Assembly: GCF_003711105.1 (NCBI RefSeq) | Contig: NZ_CP023865.1 | Span: 186,001-250,000 of the forward strand | From: Actinoplanes teichomyceticus ATCC 31121 | Lineage (GTDB): Bacteria; Actinomycetota; Actinomycetes; Mycobacteriales; Micromonosporaceae | Reading direction: 5' to 3' | Length of the DNA stretch: 64,000 nucleotides | Shown: piece by piece, positions 7,838 to 20,219 of the stretch | Position numbering within the stretch: the stretch's first letter is position 1 | Layout of the letters: every line of letters begins with the position of its first letter | Notes under the pieces: generated by a model | The model's database searches: none | What the model saw: the letters and a program-made list of their open reading frames with translations, nothing else | What the model was told of the DNA's origin: nothing | Program-made: the position numbers and the translations under genes

Positions 7838-9961
7838 TCAGATGGTGGCGGCGCCGGCCGTGTCCAGGATCCAGGCCAGGACGAAGGCCTCCTCCTTCCA
7901 GGAGTCGTAACGGCCGCTCGGCCCGGCGTGACCGGCGCCCATCTCGGTCTTGAGCAGGAACTGGCCCTCGGGGGCGACGGTGCGCAGCCGGGCGACCCAC
8001 TTGGCCGGCTCGTGGTACAGCACGCGGGTGTCGTTGAGGCTGGTGACCGCGAGGATCCGCGGGTACGGCAGCGGGGCGACGTTCTCGTACGGGCTGTAGG
8101 ACTTCATGTACGCGTAGACCTCGGCCGATTCCAGCGGATTGCCCCACTCCTCCCACTCGGTGACGGTGAGCGGCAGCGACGGATCGAGGATCGAGGTGAG
8201 CGGGTCGACGAAGGGCACCTCGGCGACGATGCCGGCGAACGACTCGGGGGCCAGGTTGGCGACCGCGCCCATCAGCAGGCCACCGGCCGAGCCACCACGG
8301 GCGACCAGCCGGTCGGCGGCGGTCCAGCGGTTGCGGATCAGCGCCTCGGCGCAGGCCACGAAGTCGGTGAAGGTGTTCTTCTTGGCCAGCATCTTGCCGT
8401 CCTCGTACCACCGGCGGCCCATCTCGCCGCCGCCCCGGACGTGCGCGATCGCGAAGACCACGCCGCGGTCCAGCAGGGAGAGCCGGGAGATCGAGAAGTA
8501 CGGGTCGATGCTGTGCTCGTAGGAGCCGTAGCCGTAGAGCACGGCCGGGGCCGAGCCGTCCCGGGCGACGCCGCGCCGCGCCACGATCGAGATCGGCACG
8601 CGGGTGCCGTCCGGCGCGGTGGCCCACTGCCGGAACTGCTCGTAGTCGGCCGGGTCGTAACCGCCGAGCACCGGTTTCTGCTTGCGCAGCGTCATCGAGC
8701 GGGTGATCAGGTCGACGTCGAAGACCGAGTCCGGGGTGATCAGCGAGGTGTAGGAGATCCGCACCGCGGCGGTGTCGTACTCCGGGTTGCTGCCGAGGCC
8801 GACGCTGTAGAGCGGCTCGGGGAAGGTCATGTCGTACGTGTCGGTGCTGCCGTCGCACATCACTCGCAGGCCGGTCAGCCCGTCCTTGCGCAGCGAGATG
8901 ACGATGTGCCGGGAGAACGCGTCGACCGATTCGAGCCGGGTGCCGGGCTGGTGCGGGATCAGCTCGACCCACTCGCCGGGCGCGTCGGCCGAGGTGTAGG
9001 CCAGCGCGAAGTCCTCGGCGTCGCGGTTGTGCAGGATCAGGAAGCGGTGCCCGTGGTGCTCGATCTGGTATTCCACGCCCTGCCGCCGCTCGGCGACCAG
9101 CACCGGCTCGACGGCCGGGGTGTCGGCGGGAATGACGCGTACCTCAGAAGTGATCTTGCTGTGCGCGTCGATGACGATGAACTTCTCGCTGCGGGTCAGC
9201 TCGACGCCGACCCAGAACCGCTCGTCGGTCTCGTGGTAGACGACCGCGTCGGCGGCGGCCGGCTGGCCGATCACGTGCCGGTGCACCCGGTCCGGGCGCC
9301 AGGCCTCGTCGACCGTGATGTAGAAGAGCACGCTGCCGTCGGCCGACCAGGCGCTGCCGTAGAACGTGTCCGGGATCTCATCGGCCAGCACCTCGCCGGT
9401 GCGCAGGTCCTTCACCCGCAGCGTGAAGCGCTCGTCGCCGTCGAAGTCGGTGGAGTAGGCCAGCCGGTGGCCGTCCGGGGAGACGTCGAAGGTGCCGAGC
9501 GCGAAGAACTCCTTGCCCTCGGCCAGCACGTTGCCGTCGAGCAGCACCTCCTCGTCGGGGCGCTCGTCGCCCGTCGGCGGGGCGGTCTCGCCGGGGCGCA
9601 CCGGGACGCGGCACTGGATGCCGTACTGCTTGCCCTCCTCGGTGCGGGTGTAATACCAATACCCACCCTTGCGGCTGGGCACCGACAGGTCGGTCTCCAG
9701 GGTGCGGTCCTTGATCTCCTGGAAGATTTTCTCCCGCAGGCCGGCGAGGTGTGCCGTGGCCCGCTCGGTCCAGGAGTTCTCCGCCTCCAGATGGGCGATG
9801 GTCGCCGGGTCCTCTTTGTCCATCAGCCAGGCGTACTCGTCGGTGACCGTGTCGCCGTGGAAGGTGCGCGTGGTGGGCGCCAGGCGGGCCGGCGGTGGGC
9901 TGGAGGGGGCCGGGCGGGCCGGCGGCGGGCCGGCGGGCGATTCGGTCGTCACCTGAGACAC
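7838..9961 (-). CDS. ptrB: S9A prolyl oligopeptidase family, oligopeptidase B type
   Basis: About 707 aa serine peptidase that cleaves short peptides, in oligopeptidase B after basic residues. The N-terminal half is the seven-bladed propeller that screens out large substrates (starting around TRTFHGDTVTDEYAWLMD). The C-terminal alpha/beta hydrolase carries the triad: Ser558 in GGSAGG, Asp644 in SLNDTRV and His678 in GAGHAG. No signal peptide is seen, so it is cytosolic. GTG 9961 (MSQVTTESPA) is preferred; a GTG at 10000 would add 13 residues with no gain in similarity. It is transcribed divergently from the FAD oxidoreductase, with a LexA-like palindrome between them, and is closed by the hairpin at 7791-7826. 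Confidence 0.9.
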   Translation of the reverse strand: MSQVTTESPAGPPPARPAPSSPPPARLAPTTRTFHGDTVTDEYAWLMDKEDPATIAHLEAENSWTERATAHLAGLREKIFQEIKDRTLETDLSVPSRKGGYWYYTRTEEGKQYGIQCRVPVRPGETAPPTGDERPDEEVLLDGNVLAEGKEFFALGTFDVSPDGHRLAYSTDFDGDERFTLRVKDLRTGEVLADEIPDTFYGSAWSADGSVLFYITVDEAWRPDRVHRHVIGQPAAADAVVYHETDERFWVGVELTRSEKFIVIDAHSKITSEVRVIPADTPAVEPVLVAERRQGVEYQIEHHGHRFLILHNRDAEDFALAYTSADAPGEWVELIPHQPGTRLESVDAFSRHIVISLRKDGLTGLRVMCDGSTDTYDMTFPEPLYSVGLGSNPEYDTAAVRISYTSLITPDSVFDVDLITRSMTLRKQKPVLGGYDPADYEQFRQWATAPDGTRVPISIVARRGVARDGSAPAVLYGYGSYEHSIDPYFSISRLSLLDRGVVFAIAHVRGGGEMGRRWYEDGKMLAKKNTFTDFVACAEALIRNRWTAADRLVARGGSAGGLLMGAVANLAPESFAGIVAEVPFVDPLTSILDPSLPLTVTEWEEWGNPLESAEVYAYMKSYSPYENVAPLPYPRILAVTSLNDTRVLYHEPAKWVARLRTVAPEGQFLLKTEMGAGHAGPSGRYDSWKEEAFVLAWILDTAGAATI

Positions 9962-10015
9962 GTTACCGGCGGAATGGTCGGCGATGAGTTCCTTACACAC
10001 CCCGACTCCGCTCTT

Positions 10016-10031
10016 TCGAACATGTGTACGA
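10016..10031. promoter_or_regulatory. LexA/SOS-box-like palindrome
   Basis: TCGAACATGTGTACGA matches the actinobacterial SOS box TCGAAC-N4-GTTCGA at all but one of the twelve defined positions (A for T in GTTC). The core also fits the Gram-positive form CGAAC-RNRY-GTTYG with the same single mismatch. It sits 67 nt before the start of the FAD oxidoreductase and 55 nt before that of the peptidase, inside their shared 136-bp promoter region. Binding by LexA is inferred from the motif only. Confidence 0.5.
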
Positions 10032-10097
10032 TGTGCCAGAGTGGACGATCTTCAGGGATCTCGATCCGCGCTCCGGTCTGATGGGGAGGCTTCGGAC

Positions 10098-11225
10098 GTG
10101 ACTGATTCCCTTCTCGACGCGCTCGTGGACATCTGCGGCCCCGGCTTCGCGCGCCCCGCGCGGTCGGTGGACCGGGTGGGCGGGCGACGTGCGGGCTTCG
10201 TCGCGGTGCCGGCCACCGGCCGCGCCGCCGCCGCCGCGCTGCGGCTCGCGGCCGAGCGCGGGCTCAGCGCCCGGGCCCGTGGGTCCGGCAGCAAGATTGA
10301 TTGGGGTACGCCACCGGCCGGGCTGGACCTGATCGTCGACACCGGCCGGCTGAACGGGATGTGGAACCACCACGGCCCGACCGCGGTCGTCGCGGCCGGC
10401 ACGCGGATCACCGCCGTGCAGGCCGCGCTCGCCCTGCAGGGCAGGCGGCTGGCGGTCGACCCACCGTCGCCCGGCGCCACCGTGGGCGGGATGCTCGCGG
10501 TCAACGAGGCCGGCCCGCTCGCGCACCGCTTCGGTAGCCCGGCCGAGCAGACCGAGAGCGTGACGTACGCCGACGCCACCGGCGCCGAGCTGGAGTCGGA
10601 CGGCGAGGACGGCCGCCCCGGGATCGCCCAGATCCGCGGGGTGCTCACCGCGGCGGTGCTGCGGGTCCACCCGCGGCCCGCGACGCGCCGCTGGCTGGGC
10701 CGGGCGGTGAGCACCCCGGCCGGGGTGGCCGAGCTGGTCGAGCAGGTGAGCGCCGAGCGGCTGGAGCCCAGCGCGATCGAGGTCGACCTGCCCGGCGGCG
10801 GTGGCGGCACGGTCGCCGTGCTGCTGGAGGGCGACACCGAGACGGTGGCCGGCCGGTCGGCGCACCTCGCCCGGGTGTGGGGCGCCGGCACGGTCCTGGC
10901 CGAGCAGCGGCCGTCCTGGTGGGGCCGTTATCCGTTCGGCCCGCAGGACGTCGCGGTGCGGATCTCGGTGCGTCCCGAGGGGCTGCAGGCGGTGACGTAC
11001 GCCCTGCGGGATCTGTGCGGCGTCCCGGTGACGCTGCGCGGCTCGGCGGGCCTGGGCACGGTGCACGCCGTCCTGCCGGCCGGTCTGCCGGCGCGCCGGG
11101 TGACCGAGATCGTGGACGGGCTGGAGCAGGTGCTGCTGGCGCGCAACGGCAAGGTCGTGGTGGTCTCCGCGCCGCCCGCGCTGGCCGCGGAGCTGAGGAT
11201 GGCGCAGCCGCGGGATCTCTTCTGA
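10098..11225 (+). CDS. FAD-binding oxidoreductase, GlcE-like
   Basis: About 375 aa. An FAD-binding PCMH-type domain fills residues about 45-210. Visible marks are VAAGTRITAVQAAL, the motif PPSPGATVGGMLAVNEAGP that wraps the FAD pyrophosphate, and a C-terminal region typical of the glycolate oxidase accessory subunit GlcE. GTG 10098 is chosen because GGGGAGG lies 8 nt upstream; an in-frame GTG at 10041 has no ribosome site. No GlcD or GlcF neighbour is present, so the substrate is unknown. The promoter region holds the LexA-like box at 10016-10031, making DNA-damage control possible. The stop is followed within 7 nt by the minisatellite at 11232. Confidence 0.75.
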   Translation: MTDSLLDALVDICGPGFARPARSVDRVGGRRAGFVAVPATGRAAAAALRLAAERGLSARARGSGSKIDWGTPPAGLDLIVDTGRLNGMWNHHGPTAVVAAGTRITAVQAALALQGRRLAVDPPSPGATVGGMLAVNEAGPLAHRFGSPAEQTESVTYADATGAELESDGEDGRPGIAQIRGVLTAAVLRVHPRPATRRWLGRAVSTPAGVAELVEQVSAERLEPSAIEVDLPGGGGGTVAVLLEGDTETVAGRSAHLARVWGAGTVLAEQRPSWWGRYPFGPQDVAVRISVRPEGLQAVTYALRDLCGVPVTLRGSAGLGTVHAVLPAGLPARRVTEIVDGLEQVLLARNGKVVVVSAPPALAAELRMAQPRDLF

Positions 11226-11231
11226 GCCGTC

Positions 11232-11372
11232 GGTGGCGGGGTGGCGGTTTTCGGCGGCCGGGTGCTCAGGAGTGGGCCGGTGGCGGGGTGGCGGTCTTCG
11301 GCGGCCGGGTGCTCAGGAGTGGGCCGGTGGCGGGGTGGCGGTCTTCGGCGGCCGGGTGCTCAGAAGTGGGCC
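11232..11372. repeat. 47-bp minisatellite, three copies
   Basis: Three direct copies of a 47-bp unit start at 11232, 11279 and 11326. Copies one and two are nearly identical. The third runs into the 3' end of the reductase gene on the minus strand. Each unit contains TCA, the minus-strand stop TGA, in the same context as the real stop at 11360-11362, so the coding 3' end is itself a diverged copy of the unit. Confidence 0.9.
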
Positions 11373-11974
11373 GGTAGCAGGGTGGCGGTCTCGGCGGCCA
11401 GGTGCCGGCCCATCCGGGCGACGTCGCCGACCGCGTAGGTGAGGTAGGCGAACTGGCCGACCTCGCGCACCCCGGTCAGCATCAGCTCGTCGACGCGCAG
11501 CCGGTGCCGCAGCATCGGGGTGCCACCGCCGAGCACGGCCGGCGCGATGCCGAGGATGAGCTCGTCGAGCAGGCCGTGCGCGGCGAACTGGGCGACCAGG
11601 TCGCCGCCGCCGGCCAGCCACACGTTCTTGCCCTGGGCCGCCACGAGCATGGCCTCGTGCACCCGGCGGACGTCCCCGCTGATCATGAAGACGTTGGCGT
11701 CCGGCACCGGAGGCAGGTCGCGGTGGGTGAAGACCCAGCACGGCACGTCGCCGTACATGTCGTGCCAGTTCTGCGGCTCTTCCAGCAGGTTGTCGTTCTC
11801 CAGCACCCACTCGTAGGTGGTCGCGCCCATGGCGAACGCGCCGACGCCGGCGAAGAACTCGCCGAAAGGGTTCTCGGTGCCCTCGTCCACCTCGAAGAGC
11901 CAGTCCAGCGAGTTGCGCTCGTCGGCGATGTAGCCGTCGATGCTGGTGGCGGTGTAGTACTGCGTCTTCGCCAT
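11360..11974 (-). CDS. Dihydrofolate reductase family protein (RibD C-terminal domain), copy 1
   Basis: 204 aa of the RibD_C/DHFR-like fold, a family of NADPH-dependent reductases that includes many uncharacterised proteins. It begins MAKTQYYTATSIDGYIAD, the usual first strand and loop (TxSIDGYIA). The motif FAMGATTYEW and the nucleotide-binding segment VWLAGGGDLVAQF are clear, then LLDELILGIAPAVLGGGTPM. ATG 11974 is used; an upstream extension lacks similarity. It is strongly similar along its length to the next gene (12300-12875), so they are tandem paralogues on the same strand. Substrate unknown; riboflavin synthesis itself is unlikely because the deaminase domain is absent. Confidence 0.82.
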   Translation of the reverse strand: MAKTQYYTATSIDGYIADERNSLDWLFEVDEGTENPFGEFFAGVGAFAMGATTYEWVLENDNLLEEPQNWHDMYGDVPCWVFTHRDLPPVPDANVFMISGDVRRVHEAMLVAAQGKNVWLAGGGDLVAQFAAHGLLDELILGIAPAVLGGGTPMLRHRLRVDELMLTGVREVGQFAYLTYAVGDVARMGRHLAAETATLLPAHF

Positions 11975-12061
11975 GCCAACACCATGCCACGGTCGAGCTG
12001 ACAAAAGGGGCAGATCGCCTCACGAGCCCGGCGCCGCGAAGCCCGCGGACCGCGCCGGTGG

Positions 12062-12299
12062 CCCGGCACCGGCGCGGCGGGTCGTGGCGCGGTCCCGGTG
12101 GCGGTTGCGGGCCGGGTCAGGGCGTCGGTGTGGCGGGTCGTGGCGCGGTCCCGGTGGCGGTTGCGGGCCGGGTCAGGGCGTCGGCGCGGCGGGTCGCGGC
12201 ACAATGCCGGTTGCCGGTCGCCGGTGGGGGCAGGCCGGGTCAGGACCCCGGCGCGGCGAGTTGCGGCACGGTCCCGGTCCCCGGCCGGGGCGTGCCTCG
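12062..12299. repeat. 56-67 bp minisatellite between the DHFR-family paralogues
   Basis: Four consecutive units of 55-67 bp end at 12116, 12172, 12239 and 12299. The first two differ at only a few positions; the last two are diverged. Units two to four begin with TCAGG, the minus-strand stop context of the downstream gene at 12300, so the stop region of that gene has been duplicated into the spacer. The whole 11975-12299 gap (325 bp) holds no credible gene, and with this repeat it is mostly accounted for. Confidence 0.85.
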
Positions 12300-12875
12300 T
12301 CAGGACGCCGGTGTGCCGGGGGTGGGCGGGCCGACCCGATAGGTCAGGTTGGCGAACTGTCCGAGCCGGCTCACTCCGGTCAGGGTGAGTCGGCGGGAGG
12401 TGAGCCGGCGCGGCAGCAGCGGGGCGCCCGATCCGAGCGTCACCGGCGCCACGCCCAGGATCAGCTCGTCGAGCAGCCCCTGATCGGCGAACTGCCCGAC
12501 CAGCTCACCACCGCCGACCAGCCACACGTTGCGCCCGCCGGCCGCGGCCACCATCTCGCGGTGCACGGGAGCGACCTCACCCCGTACGAAATGGAGGTTG
12601 GCCCCCGGGATGCGGGGCAGCTCACGGTGGGTGAACACCCAGGCCGGGGTGTCGCCGTACGGCTCCAGCCACTTCTCCGGGTGCTTCAGGGCCTGCTCGT
12701 GGGCGACGATCCACTCGTACGTCGTGGCGCCCATCGCGAACGCCCCGACCCCGGCGAAGAACTCGCCGAACGGGTGCTCCTCGCCGCCCTCCACCTCGAA
12801 GAGCCAGTCCAGCGAGTTCTTCTCGTCGGCGATCCAGCCGTCGATCGTGGTCGCGGTGTAGTACTGCGTCTTCAT
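12300..12875 (-). CDS. Dihydrofolate reductase family protein (RibD C-terminal domain), copy 2
   Basis: 191 aa, same fold and near-identical motifs to the gene at 11360: start MKTQYYTATTIDGWIADEK, FAMGATTYEWIV, VWLVGGGELVGQF and LLDELILGVAPVTLGSGAP. It probably arose by local duplication, with the first copy having diverged in the middle (for example in the loop after TYEW). ATG 12875 is the only reasonable start. It is separated from the OsaC-like gene by about 30 nt. Molecular role unknown; a small NADPH-dependent reductase is expected. Confidence 0.82.
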   Translation of the reverse strand: MKTQYYTATTIDGWIADEKNSLDWLFEVEGGEEHPFGEFFAGVGAFAMGATTYEWIVAHEQALKHPEKWLEPYGDTPAWVFTHRELPRIPGANLHFVRGEVAPVHREMVAAAGGRNVWLVGGGELVGQFADQGLLDELILGVAPVTLGSGAPLLPRRLTSRRLTLTGVSRLGQFANLTYRVGPPTPGTPAS

Positions 12876-12906
12876 ACCGTGACCCTGCCACCGGGGTACG
12901 ACAGTT

Positions 12907-14949
12907 TCAGGCGTCGTTGCGCAGCACCAGGATCGCGATGTCGTCCCGCGGCTCCTCCACCGAGAAGTTGATCGTCGTCGAGCGCAGCCGGGCGGCCATC
13001 GTGTCGGCCGGGTAACCCGCCAGCGGGGCGGCCGCCTCCCGCAGCCGGTTGGAGCCGAACAGCTCCCGGCCGCGCCGCCGCTCGGTGACCCCGTCGGTGT
13101 AGAAGATCAGCGAGTCGCCGGCCAGCAGGGTGATCTCGGCATCCGGCGTGGTGATCGACTCCAGCAGGCCGAGCGCCGTGCCGCCGTCGCCGACGAACGA
13201 CGTCCGCCCGTCCGCCCGGACCAGCACCGCCCGGTCGTGCCCGGCCAGGTGCAGGCAGACCCGCAGCGCCCCGTCGCTGCGCCGGGTCACCGAGGCCATC
13301 GCGAGCGTGCAGTACCGCCCGCCGCCGCGCTGCACCAGCGTGCGGTTGACCCGGTGGAGGATCTCGTTGAGCCCCTTGCCGTCGTCGACCAGGATCCGGA
13401 TCACGTCCCGGACCAGGCCGGTCACCGTGGCCGCCTGGACGCCCTTGCCGGAGACGTCGCCGACCACGACCAGCCACCTGTTGTCGCCGAACGGCATCAC
13501 GTCGTAGAAGTCGCCGCCCACCTCGGAGCCGGTGGGCACGTACTCGGCGGCGAAGCCGATGCCCTCGACGTGCGGCAGCGCCGGCGGCAGCAGGGACGCC
13601 TGGAGGGTCCGCGCGACCGTACGCCGCTCGTCGTGGATCCGCGCGTTGTCGATCGCCAGTGCCGCCCGGCGGGCCACGTCCTCCAGCACGGCCACCTCGT
13701 CGGCGTCGTGCCGGTGCTTGGCGTGCCGGCCGACGGCGAGCGTGCCGAGCCGGGCGCCCCGGGCCACCAGCGGCACCGCGAAGCCTTCCAGCGGCGCGCC
13801 GAACATCACCTGGGTACCCAGCCGGGACGCCTCCTCCAGCCGGGCCAGCAGCGACTCCGGGCCGGACTCGGCGAGCGTGGCGTGCAGCTGGACCAGCGCG
13901 GACTCGTCGGCGTGGGTGGCCGCGGCCAGTTGCAGCCGGCCCCAGGCGTCGGTGGTGTGCACCGCGCACCACATGCCCAGCCGGGGCACCACGAGTTGGG
14001 GGATCAGCGCCATCGTGAGGTTGACGTCGAGCGACTGGGCGAGCAGCTCGCTGGCCTCGGCGAGGAAGGTGATCCAGGTCTGCCGGCGCACGTCGGCGCG
14101 GCGCAACCGGTCGTTCTCCAGGTGCAGCGAGAAGCGCTCGGCGACCATGACGGCCAGCGACTGGGCGTATCCGACCGGGGCCGCGTCCAGCTCCAGCTCC
14201 CCGGCGTACGGCCGGTGGACGGTCAGCGGGACGCGGATGGTGTCGGCGTTGTCGCGGGGGGCGCGGCCGTACCGGGCCAGCAGCTGGCGGCCCATCCCGT
14301 CGCCGCGGTCGACGCGCAGCACCGCGCCGGCCGCGCCGGTCAGCCGGGCCAGCCGGGAGAGCAGGTCGGTGGCCAGGTCGCCGAGGCCCTCGTCGGCCTG
14401 CCGCTCGGAGCCGCTGCGCAGCAGCCCGGTGAGCGCGCCGAGGCTGGGGGCGTCGGCGGTGACCGGGATCCGGGCGGCGCCGTCCGGGTCGCGGTGGTCG
14501 AGGTGGAACCAGACGCCCTTGCCGTCGCCCTCGTGCACGGTGCCCCACCGGCTGGCGAAGTGATCGACGAGCAGCAGCCCGCGGCCGCGTTCGGCCACCT
14601 CGCCGATGTCCGGGCTCTCGTTCTTCGGCCCGACGGCGAGCTGCTCGACCGGGCCGGGGGCGAAGTCGGTGACCGTCACGGTCAGCCCGCTCGGGTCGGC
14701 GGTGACCTCGATGTCCAGGTCGGTGTTGGCGTGCACCACGGCATTGGTGGACAGTTCGGTGGTCAGCAGCAGAGCCTCGTTGAGCAGGCTGTCCAGGCCG
14801 GCATCCTCGAGCACCGAGCGGACCAGCGCGCGCGCCGCCGCCGGGGTCCGCCGGTCGTTGGGCAGGCGTGCCCGGCGGACAAGGGTGCCGGAGGGCGCCC
14901 CCGACGGAATGCTCGTCCTCGTTCCGACCTCGGCTGGCACAGCATGCAT
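12907..14949 (-). CDS. osaC: OsaC-like regulator: RsbW-type kinase, GAF and PP2C phosphatase
   Basis: About 680 aa. Residues about 40-155 are an RsbW-like GHKL kinase with N-box [13 protein letters not shown]1 VTDFAPGP and G2 GRGLLLV. A middle region (about 180-420) has GAF-type sensor features, and the C-terminus (about 440-680) is a PP2C phosphatase with [26 protein letters not shown] and [10 protein letters not shown]. In Streptomyces coelicolor OsaC, of similar architecture, modulates SigB after osmotic stress beside osaAB; the divergent OsaA/OsaB genes here match that arrangement. The start is ATG 14949 or GTG 14940; the GGGAGAGG motif sits too close to the ATG, favouring the GTG, so the first three residues are uncertain. 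Confidence 0.75.
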   Translation of the reverse strand: MHAVPAEVGTRTSIPSGAPSGTLVRRARLPNDRRTPAAARALVRSVLEDAGLDSLLNEALLLTTELSTNAVVHANTDLDIEVTADPSGLTVTVTDFAPGPVEQLAVGPKNESPDIGEVAERGRGLLLVDHFASRWGTVHEGDGKGVWFHLDHRDPDGAARIPVTADAPSLGALTGLLRSGSERQADEGLGDLATDLLSRLARLTGAAGAVLRVDRGDGMGRQLLARYGRAPRDNADTIRVPLTVHRPYAGELELDAAPVGYAQSLAVMVAERFSLHLENDRLRRADVRRQTWITFLAEASELLAQSLDVNLTMALIPQLVVPRLGMWCAVHTTDAWGRLQLAAATHADESALVQLHATLAESGPESLLARLEEASRLGTQVMFGAPLEGFAVPLVARGARLGTLAVGRHAKHRHDADEVAVLEDVARRAALAIDNARIHDERRTVARTLQASLLPPALPHVEGIGFAAEYVPTGSEVGGDFYDVMPFGDNRWLVVVGDVSGKGVQAATVTGLVRDVIRILVDDGKGLNEILHRVNRTLVQRGGGRYCTLAMASVTRRSDGALRVCLHLAGHDRAVLVRADGRTSFVGDGGTALGLLESITTPDAEITLLAGDSLIFYTDGVTERRRGRELFGSNRLREAAAPLAGYPADTMAARLRSTTINFSVEEPRDDIAILVLRNDA

Positions 14950-15054
14950 CCTCTCCCGTGGGCGGGTGTATGCACAAAGTCGTCTCTCGCATTGACCCGG
15001 TCGAGCGAGAGAGGATAGGGAGCCCCCGGCAGCCGGACAGCGAGTGAGGACAGC
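14950..15054. promoter_or_regulatory. Divergent promoter region of osaC and osaA
   Basis: The 105-bp gap between divergent starts must hold both promoters. TTGACC at 14992-14997 followed 18 nt later by TAGGGA at 15016 is a possible weak sigma-70-type promoter for the kinase gene; nothing similar is convincing on the other strand. Confidence 0.3.
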
Positions 15055-19455
<4,401 letters not shown>

Positions 19456-19543
19456 CCGATGTGGTCTCCCAGAGCGGCTCGCGGGCCGTGGCGGGTAACG
19501 GAGCGTCGGACGGCGGCGTGGGGAAGGAACGAGGTGAGCACGG

Positions 19544-20092
19544 GTGGGTGAGCGCGCCAAGGCCCTGCTGGTCGACGACCGGCGGGACAACCTGCTGGCC
19601 CTGGAAGCGATCCTGCAGGGTCTGCCGGTGACCCCGGTGGCCGTGGAGAGCGGCGAGGCCGCGCTCAAGCAGCTGCTCACCGACGATTTCGCGGTGATCC
19701 TGCTGGACGCGCACATGCCGAACATGGACGGCTTCGAGACGGCCAGCCACATCAAGCGGCGGGAACGGACCCGGCACGTGCCGATCCTGTTCCTCACCGC
19801 GGCGGACCGGGACGCCCAGCTCGCCCTCCGGGGGTACGCGGTCGGCGCGGTGGACTACCTGACCAAGCCCTTCGATCCGTGGGTGCTGCGTGCCAAGGTC
19901 TCCATCTTCGTCGAGCTCTGGGGGAAGAACCAGCAGCTGAAGGCGCAGGCCGAGGCCACCCGGGAACGGGATGCGCAGTGGCAGCGGCTGACCGACACGG
20001 TCGACGAGGCGGCCCGGGTGCTGCGGGCCGGCGGCGAGCAGGCGGCGGCCGAGGCGCTCGCTCTGCTGGAGAAGGCGCGCTGGGGTAGCTGA
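19544..20092 (+). CDS. osaB: OsaB-like response regulator with coiled-coil tail
   Basis: 182 aa. Receiver domain (about 5-125) with LLVDDRRDNLLALE, Asp55 in LLDAHMPNMDG and the lysine motif YLTKPFDP. After it comes a charged helical tail (about 130-180, KNQQLKAQAEATRERDAQW) and no DNA-binding domain. This is the layout of OsaB, the orphan response regulator needed for osmotic adaptation in Streptomyces, transcribed after osaA. GTG 19544 is used, with AGGTGAG a few bases upstream. The 88-bp gap to the kinase gene suggests the same transcript or a close second promoter. Confidence 0.8.
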   Translation: MGERAKALLVDDRRDNLLALEAILQGLPVTPVAVESGEAALKQLLTDDFAVILLDAHMPNMDGFETASHIKRRERTRHVPILFLTAADRDAQLALRGYAVGAVDYLTKPFDPWVLRAKVSIFVELWGKNQQLKAQAEATRERDAQWQRLTDTVDEAARVLRAGGEQAAAEALALLEKARWGS

Positions 20093-20119
20093 GCCGTAAG
20101 CTGCACAAACAGCTCCATA

Positions 20120-20135
20120 TGTGACCTGGGTCACG
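20120..20135. promoter_or_regulatory. Crp/cAMP-receptor-type operator upstream of the pectate lyase
   Basis: TGTGACCTGGGTCACG contains the perfect palindrome GTGACC-TG-GGTCAC (20121-20134). It fits the Streptomyces Crp motif GTG-N6-GNCAC exactly and the enteric CRP site TGTGA-N6-TCACA with one mismatch. It lies about 85 nt before the lyase start. Carbon-source control of pectin degradation would make sense; binding is inferred. Confidence 0.55.
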
Positions 20136-20174
20136 CGAGGCAACGAAGCTGATCTCCCGCCCCACTACCGGGTG

Positions 20175-20190
20175 TTGATCACTTGATCAA
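20175..20190. promoter_or_regulatory. TTGATC-N4-GATCAA inverted repeat
   Basis: Perfect 6-bp inverted repeat with ACTT spacer, 30 nt before the pectate lyase ATG and just ahead of the AGGAGC ribosome site. It may be a second operator near the transcription start. No regulator can be named. Confidence 0.4.
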
Positions 20191-20219
20191 AGCCTCTTCC
20201 CCCAGGAGCTAGGAGCAAC

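Noticed and set aside
7650..8972. N-terminal extension of the FG-GAP protein
   Set aside because: It lies antisense-in-frame to oligopeptidase B, and the signal peptide starts at 7649.
7664..10081. 805-codon plus-strand frame over oligopeptidase B
   Set aside because: Shadow of the peptidase; no motifs and a composition typical of GC-driven antisense frames.
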